Notes under the pieces: model-generated
The model's input: the letters and a program-made list of their open reading frames with translations, nothing else
Database searches by the model: none
What the model was told of the DNA's origin: nothing
Program-made: the position numbers and the translations under genes
In this document: one piece after another, positions 60,063-64,000 of the stretch
Layout: each line of letters opens with the position of its first letter
Numbering within the stretch: position 1 is the first letter of the stretch
From: Arcicella rigui
Lineage (GTDB): Bacteria > Bacteroidota > Bacteroidia > Cytophagales > Spirosomataceae
Direction: 5' to 3'
Assembly (NCBI RefSeq): GCF_034929435.1
Contig: NZ_JAYFUM010000026.1
Location: 53,826 to 117,825, forward strand
DNA length: 64,000 nt

Positions 60063-61169
60063 ATGCAACCACCCTTCAGAGCCGACCATGTTGGTAGTTT
60101 ATTGAGAACGCCAGCTGTAAAAGAAAACCGTTTAAAATGGAAAAATGGCTTGATTTCAGCCGAGGAACTTCGTGAAATCGAAAATGTAGCCATTGCCGAA
60201 ACAGTGAAAAAATTAGAATCAACAGGGATGAAATCTATCACCGATGGCGAGTTTCGTCGTGATTATTTTCACCTTGATTTCTTGAAAGAATTAGCAGGCG
60301 TTACAGTAACGGGCGGTATCGAAGCCAACCCAAACGCCAAAGCTGCCGAAGATGGTTTTACGCCACCCAAACTAAGTGTTACAGGCAAACTAAAACACGT
60401 AAAGGATATTCAAGTAGCAGATTTTAATTTCTTAAATTCTGTTGTTAGTCAAACGCCAAAAGTATCAATTCCTTCGCCAACGATGGTGCATTTTAGAGGT
60501 GGAAGAAAATCAATTGATATTAATTCATACCCTGATATGGATGAATTTTTTCATGATTTATCAGCCGCTTATCGGGAAGAAATCGACCATTTATACAAAG
60601 CTGGACTTCGTTATTTACAGTTAGACGATACCAATTTGGCTTACCTCTGCGACCCAAAAATGAGAGCCGCAGCCATTGAACGTGGCGAAGACCCGAACGA
60701 ATTGCCAAGAACTTATGCAGCCTTGATTAATTCGGTAATTGACAATCGTCCAGCAGATTTAACGGTTGGCATTCACCTATGCCGTGGCAATTACCGCAGT
60801 ACTTGGTTTGCAGAAGGAGGCTACGAACCTGTTGCCGAAATTTTATTCAACACCATCAACGTAGATTCATACTTCTTAGAATACGACGATGAGCGTTCGG
60901 GCGATTTTGCTCCACTTCGTTTTGTTCCTAAAAACAAAATGGTAGTTTTAGGTATTATTTCTTCTAAATTGAAGCAATTAGAAAACATTGATGATTTAGC
61001 AAAACGCATCGACGAAGCTGCTAAATATATGCCTTTAGAACAAATGTGTGTGAGTCCACAATGCGGATTTTCATCAACACATCACGGAAACGATTTAACG
61101 CACGACGACCAATGGCGTAAAATGGAATTGGTCGTAAATACAGCCATTAAAGTTTGGGGAGAATCATGA
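60063..61169 (+). CDS. MetE-like (YxjG/YxjH-type) zinc methyltransferase-family protein
   Basis: A 368-residue protein resembling only the C-terminal catalytic half of cobalamin-independent methionine synthase. It starts PPFRADHVGSLLR, as in YxjG/YxjH. Zinc ligands are visible: H238 and C240 in GIHLCRGN, and C334 in CVSPQCGFSS; an acidic ligand lies between (EYDDERSG region or E259). ITDGEFRRDYFHLDF and LQLDDTNLAYL line the substrate pocket. True MetE is about 750 residues, so a different methyl or alkyl donor/acceptor is likely. Its ATGA overlap with the amidohydrolase shows they act together. Confidence 0.88.
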   Translation: MQPPFRADHVGSLLRTPAVKENRLKWKNGLISAEELREIENVAIAETVKKLESTGMKSITDGEFRRDYFHLDFLKELAGVTVTGGIEANPNAKAAEDGFTPPKLSVTGKLKHVKDIQVADFNFLNSVVSQTPKVSIPSPTMVHFRGGRKSIDINSYPDMDEFFHDLSAAYREEIDHLYKAGLRYLQLDDTNLAYLCDPKMRAAAIERGEDPNELPRTYAALINSVIDNRPADLTVGIHLCRGNYRSTWFAEGGYEPVAEILFNTINVDSYFLEYDDERSGDFAPLRFVPKNKMVVLGIISSKLKQLENIDDLAKRIDEAAKYMPLEQMCVSPQCGFSSTHHGNDLTHDDQWRKMELVVNTAIKVWGES

Positions 61170-62032
61170 TTAATGTAGAAAAAGTCATCGCCATAGATGT
61201 ACACACACACGCAGAAGTATCTTGCTGTCAGCCACACGACGATTATCGTTCGGAGTTTGACGAAGCTTTTGCGAAGTACTTCAAATCAAATAAACGTCCG
61301 ACAATTCAAGAAACTGCCGATTATTATCGAGAGCGAAACATGGCTTTTGTCATGTTTACGATAGATTCTGAGTTTGAGGTGGGTAAAAAACGTATTCCAA
61401 ACATCGAAGTAGCCGAAGGAGCATTAAAAAACGACGATGTGATGATTGCCTTTGCCAGTATCGACCCGCACAAAGGGCGAATGGGTGCAAGAGAAGCCCG
61501 TGATTTAATAGAAAATTATGGCGTAAAAGGCTTTAAATTTCATCCGACAGTCCAAGGTTTTTATCCGCAAGATAAAATGGCGTATCACTTGTACGAGGTT
61601 ATTGCGGAGTATCAATTGCCTATGCTTTTTCACTCAGGTCATTCCGGTTTTGGTAGTGGCGTGCGTGGTGGTGGTGGGCTTCGTTTAGAGTACTCAAATC
61701 CAATCCATTTAGATGATGTGGCGATTGATTTTCCAGACTGTCCTATCATTATTGCACATCCAAGTTGGCCTTGGCAAGACGAAGCTCTTTCGGTAGCCAT
61801 GCACAAACCTAATGTGTATATTGATTTAAGTGGCTGGTCGCCGAAGTATTTTCCAAAGCAACTGATTCAATATGCCAATACGATGCTGAAAGATAGAATG
61901 CTTTTTGGAACAGATTTTCCATTGATTACGCCCGAAAGATGGATGAAAGATTTCGACGAAGCTGGTTTTAAAGAAGAAGTAAAGCCTTTGATTTTGAAAG
62001 AGAATGCGATTAAAATGTTGGGCTTACGCTGA
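61166..62032 (+). CDS. Amidohydrolase-family protein (ACMSD/decarboxylase-like)
   Basis: A 288-residue TIM-barrel metal hydrolase of the amidohydrolase-2 family. Metal sites: H13-x-H15 (DVHTHAE), a His in FHPTVQG, FHSGHSG, IIAHPSWPW, and the Asp in LFGTDFPL. The family includes ring-carboxylate decarboxylases and hydratases or hydrolases of aromatic ring-cleavage products. The start ATG at 61166 overlaps the stop of the MetE-like gene (ATGA); a longer frame begins four codons earlier inside that gene and is less likely. The reaction is unknown. Confidence 0.88.
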   Translation: MINVEKVIAIDVHTHAEVSCCQPHDDYRSEFDEAFAKYFKSNKRPTIQETADYYRERNMAFVMFTIDSEFEVGKKRIPNIEVAEGALKNDDVMIAFASIDPHKGRMGAREARDLIENYGVKGFKFHPTVQGFYPQDKMAYHLYEVIAEYQLPMLFHSGHSGFGSGVRGGGGLRLEYSNPIHLDDVAIDFPDCPIIIAHPSWPWQDEALSVAMHKPNVYIDLSGWSPKYFPKQLIQYANTMLKDRMLFGTDFPLITPERWMKDFDEAGFKEEVKPLILKENAIKMLGLR

Positions 62033-62033
62033 G

Positions 62034-62345
62034 ACACAAGAGGCAAGAGACAAGAAGCAAGAATTTTTGAGTTTGAGATTTTAGGACTGGAAAACTTTAG
62101 GACTTTAAGAGGAAAGATACAAGAGGCAAGAAGCAAGAATTTTTGAGTTTATGATTTTGGGACTTGAAGACTTTAGGACTTGAAGAGGAAAGATACAAGA
62201 GGCAAGAAACAAGAATTTTTGATTTTGAGACTTTGGGACTTGAAGAGGAAAGATACAAGAGGCAAGAAACAAGAATTTTTGATTTTGAGACTTTGGGACT
62301 TGAAGACTTTGAGAGTAAAGATACAAGAAGCAAGAAACAAGACTA
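62034..62345. repeat. Tandem array of about five 60-bp word units
   Basis: The unit contains GGAAAGATACAAGAGGCAAG, AAACAAGAATTTTTGATTTTG and AGACTTTGGGACTTGAAGA. Two adjacent copies (62181-62240 and 62241-62300) are exactly identical over 60 bp; flanking copies (from 62034, 62100 and 62300) are degenerate. A 60-bp period keeps frames open on both strands, but no gene is supported. Together with the next element it makes up the 424-bp gap before the transporter. Confidence 0.9.
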
Positions 62346-62350
62346 AATAA

Positions 62351-62430
62351 GCCTGAAAGCTCAAGGCTCACATCTGAAATCCAAAAGCCGACATCCGAAA
62401 GCTCACAGCTCACAGCTCAAAGCTCACAAC
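62351..62430. repeat. Mixed GAGCT / CGGATTT word repeat
   Basis: GCCTGAAAGCTCAAGGCTCACATC, then CTGAAATCCAAAAGCCGACATCCGAAAG, then GCTCACAGCT words three times. The middle is the complement of CGGATTT-family words found at 10800 and 15998, in a different order. Confidence 0.75.
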
Positions 62431-62455
62431 TTATCACCCTAACTAACTATGAAAA

Positions 62456-63748
62456 ATGACGCTTGAAAACATAATTAATCGAAACTCCATGACGGGGCTT
62501 CAATATGCCACTATACTCATCTGTTTTGTGATGAATATGCTCGATGGCATGGATGTAATGGTGATTTCATACACCGCTCCCGCCATTGCCAAAGCTTGGG
62601 GAACAAGTCCAGAAGCTTTGGGCATTGTATTTAGTTCTGGTTTAGTCGGCATGACTTTCGGGGCAATTCTTTTAGCTCCTTATGCAGATAAAATCGGGAG
62701 AAAATCCATGATTTTACTAAGTGCCGTGCTGATGGGAAGTACCATTTTTCTTACTTCTTTTGCCACTTCCATTTCCTACTTATTGCTTTGCAGATTCATT
62801 AGCGGTTTAGGCATCGGAAGTATGTTGGCAAGTACAGCCTCGCTTACAGCCGAATACACGCCTAACAAAACCAAAGATTTTTGGGTAAGTTTAGTCATTT
62901 CGGGTTATCCTGTTGGAGCGGTTTTGTCAGGTTTAGTAGCGGCTAAAATCATCCCTTTGCATGGTTGGCAAAGCATGTTTCAAGTAGCAGGCTATGCTAC
63001 TTTGGTAGCTATTCCACTGATTTACTTCTTTTTATCTGAATCATTATCTTTTTATTTAAAAGCACAGCCAGCCTTCGCTTTAGATAAAATCAATCAGATT
63101 TTAAAGAAAATGAGTATTGAATCTCTGACAGAATTACCCAACAAACCCAGCGAACAACACAGTAAATCTTTGCGTTCGTTGATGACGCCTACTTATAAAA
63201 TTCCAACCATTCAATTATGGGTAGCCTTGTTTTTGGCTTTTGCAACTTTGTATTTCTTGACAAGTTGGATTCCCAAATTAGCCACTAACGCAGGACTTTC
63301 GATTGAATTAGCGATTTACTCAGGAACGGTTTTCAACGTTGGAGCATTCATCGGCATCGTTACACAAGGATATTTTTCAAGTAAATTCGGTTTGAAAAAA
63401 ACCATTGGTACATTCCTGATACTTACCGCAGTATTGATGGCAGTTTTTCAATTCTTTATTGGTTCAGATGTCATTTTATTCATTTTGGGCTTATTGGGTT
63501 TTGGGATTCAAGGCGGTTTTGTGGGCTTGTATGCGGTTGCGGCAAGAATGTATCCCACAGAATTCAGAACTACGGGCGTAGGTTGGTCAATCGGGATTGG
63601 TCGTTTGGGCGGAATTATTGGCCCAGCTTTAGGCGGAATCCTAATCGGCATGGGGCTTTCGATGAGTGCCAACTTTTTGATTTACGCCATTCCAACCGTT
63701 TTTGCAGGTATTATGACTTTGTATCTTTCTTCTAAAGAGATTAGCTAA
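62456..63748 (+). CDS. MFS transporter, aromatic acid:H+ symporter (AAHS)-like
   Basis: A 430-residue carrier with 12 helices. Helix 1 has LDGMDVMVISYTAPAIA, the D-G-x-D motif of the AAHS family (PcaK/BenK type). The loop 2-3 motif is ADKIGRKSMI; helix 5 has SGYPVGAVLSG; the second half has GVGWSIGIGRLGGIIGP. It likely imports the acid used by the cluster. The preceding ATG at 62449 stops after five codons, so 62456 is used. It ends at a hairpin made of GAGCT-family words. Confidence 0.9.
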   Translation: MTLENIINRNSMTGLQYATILICFVMNMLDGMDVMVISYTAPAIAKAWGTSPEALGIVFSSGLVGMTFGAILLAPYADKIGRKSMILLSAVLMGSTIFLTSFATSISYLLLCRFISGLGIGSMLASTASLTAEYTPNKTKDFWVSLVISGYPVGAVLSGLVAAKIIPLHGWQSMFQVAGYATLVAIPLIYFFLSESLSFYLKAQPAFALDKINQILKKMSIESLTELPNKPSEQHSKSLRSLMTPTYKIPTIQLWVALFLAFATLYFLTSWIPKLATNAGLSIELAIYSGTVFNVGAFIGIVTQGYFSSKFGLKKTIGTFLILTAVLMAVFQFFIGSDVILFILGLLGFGIQGGFVGLYAVAARMYPTEFRTTGVGWSIGIGRLGGIIGPALGGILIGMGLSMSANFLIYAIPTVFAGIMTLYLSSKEIS

Positions 63749-63753
63749 ATGAT

Positions 63754-63798
63754 GGCTGATAGCTATGAGCTTTGAGCTATCAGCCTTGAGCTTTTTTT
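63754..63798 (+). terminator. Terminator built from GAGCT-family words
   Basis: GGCTGATAGCT (63754-63764) pairs perfectly with AGCTATCAGCC (63775-63785) and is followed by seven T (63792-63798). This copy has every part of an intrinsic terminator and sits 6 bp after the transporter stop. Confidence 0.8.
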
Positions 63799-63852
63799 AA
63801 AATTAATGAGGTTATTCCAAAAGTTTTCATATTCAAAATTATTCTATAAAAA

Positions 63853-63886
63853 ACCTCACCCCCAACCCCTCTCCTGCTGAGAGCAG
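63853..63886. repeat. One-armed CCTCACCCCC-type repeat
   Basis: ACCTCACCCCCAACCCCTCT continues as CCTGCTGAGAG like the left arm at 57575, but no complementary right arm follows before the window ends. Confidence 0.75.
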
Positions 63887-63891
63887 GGTTG

Positions 63892-63999
63892 TTAAGTTCT
63901 GGCATTAAAACATAGTTCTTTGAAATTTTGACCAAATATTATTTGGGCGTACTTAATAGAGTCATTGACATTTTGTCTGAGATAATTAAGGGAAACTGC
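63892..63999 (-). CDS. Possible C-terminal end of a gene entering from the right edge
   Basis: A minus-strand frame open from the window edge for 35 codons to a TAA at 63892-63894 (VSLNYLRQNVNDSIKYAQ, then IIFGQNFKELCFNART). Composition is protein-like and the stop lies just before an intergenic repeat, as real gene ends do here. Too short to identify. Confidence 0.3.
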   Translation of the reverse strand, partial: AVSLNYLRQNVNDSIKYAQIIFGQNFKELCFNART

Positions 64000-64000
64000 A

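Noticed and set aside
60063..61169. Complete methionine synthase MetE
   Set aside because: The length is about half that of MetE and the N-terminal barrel is missing; only the zinc-binding half is present.
62034..62345. CRISPR array
   Set aside because: Units are contiguous tandem copies with no unique spacers between them, and no cas genes are nearby.
62097..62413. Open frames on both strands in the 60-bp array
   Set aside because: A repeat period divisible by three keeps frames open automatically. The translated products are simple repeats without any domain.

Overview
The window reads as a low-GC (by eye, well under 40 percent) chromosomal segment of a Bacteroidota bacterium, most likely order Cytophagales and possibly the Spirosomataceae group; the genus cannot be told. 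Grounds: two secreted proteins with type IX secretion (T9SS) sorting tails of both kinds (C-terminal gliding-type, and the Por-type FPNPT/YPNPT tail), a GldA-like ATPase, a fused DAHP synthase/chorismate mutase, RibBA, DUF4199 and DUF1348 proteins, LytS/LytTR regulators, few Shine-Dalgarno sites, and promoters of the TTG-N17-23-TAnnTTTG type. I see no tRNA, rRNA, CRISPR array or complete insertion sequence.

Layout. 0-16 kb is mostly housekeeping: a LytS/LytTR pair (the kinase is cut by the window edge), DAHP synthase/chorismate mutase, proline dehydrogenase, LspA, a GldA-like ATPase, YbaB, a T9SS cargo protein with a nine-G homopolymer in its coding strand, RibBA, a MacB-type permease and a large FAD/Fe-S oxidase. 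16-32 kb holds a 1453-residue repeat protein with a T9SS tail, thiol-redox and nitrilase-family proteins, an HtrA protease, Hsp20, LysS, a stand-alone LytTR protein, RadA and an unknown two-gene pair with an endonuclease/phosphatase-fold protein. 32-43 kb has MutS, a secreted SGNH-like esterase, oxidoreductases, an AraC regulator and AlaS.

43.5-46.6 kb is a small accessory island: two unknown small genes followed by three tandem, nearly identical PD-(D/E)XK (Rpn/PDDEXK_2) genes. Each overlaps the next by 16 bp, and the C-terminal tails differ in the number of a 24-bp in-frame repeat (1, 3 and 0). 46.6-53 kb is mixed: a PabB-like enzyme, an unknown protein, a Nudix hydrolase, DUF4199, a DHA-type MFS carrier, a VOC protein and an erythromycin-esterase-like lipoprotein.

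53.2-63.8 kb is a coherent catabolic cluster: a divergent LysR regulator, an exported DUF3237 protein, an enoyl-CoA hydratase, a feruloyl-CoA-synthase-type ligase, an HSD10-type 3-hydroxyacyl-CoA dehydrogenase, an exported alpha/beta hydrolase, a short MetE-like zinc methyltransferase translationally coupled to an amidohydrolase, and an AAHS-type aromatic acid carrier. I infer uptake, CoA activation and beta-oxidative side-chain shortening of a hydroxycinnamate-like acid, with an unassigned methyl- or alkyl-transfer step.

A second theme is intergenic DNA built from short 'words' (GAGCTTTGAGCTAT-like, CGGATTTCAGATGTCGG-like, CCTCACCCCC-like, CAAGAGGCAAGAAACAAG-like and others). In most elements an arm of such words is followed by an arm of complementary words, so they can fold into long hairpins. 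The same words recur in different order at several loci, and almost every gap in the catabolic cluster carries one.
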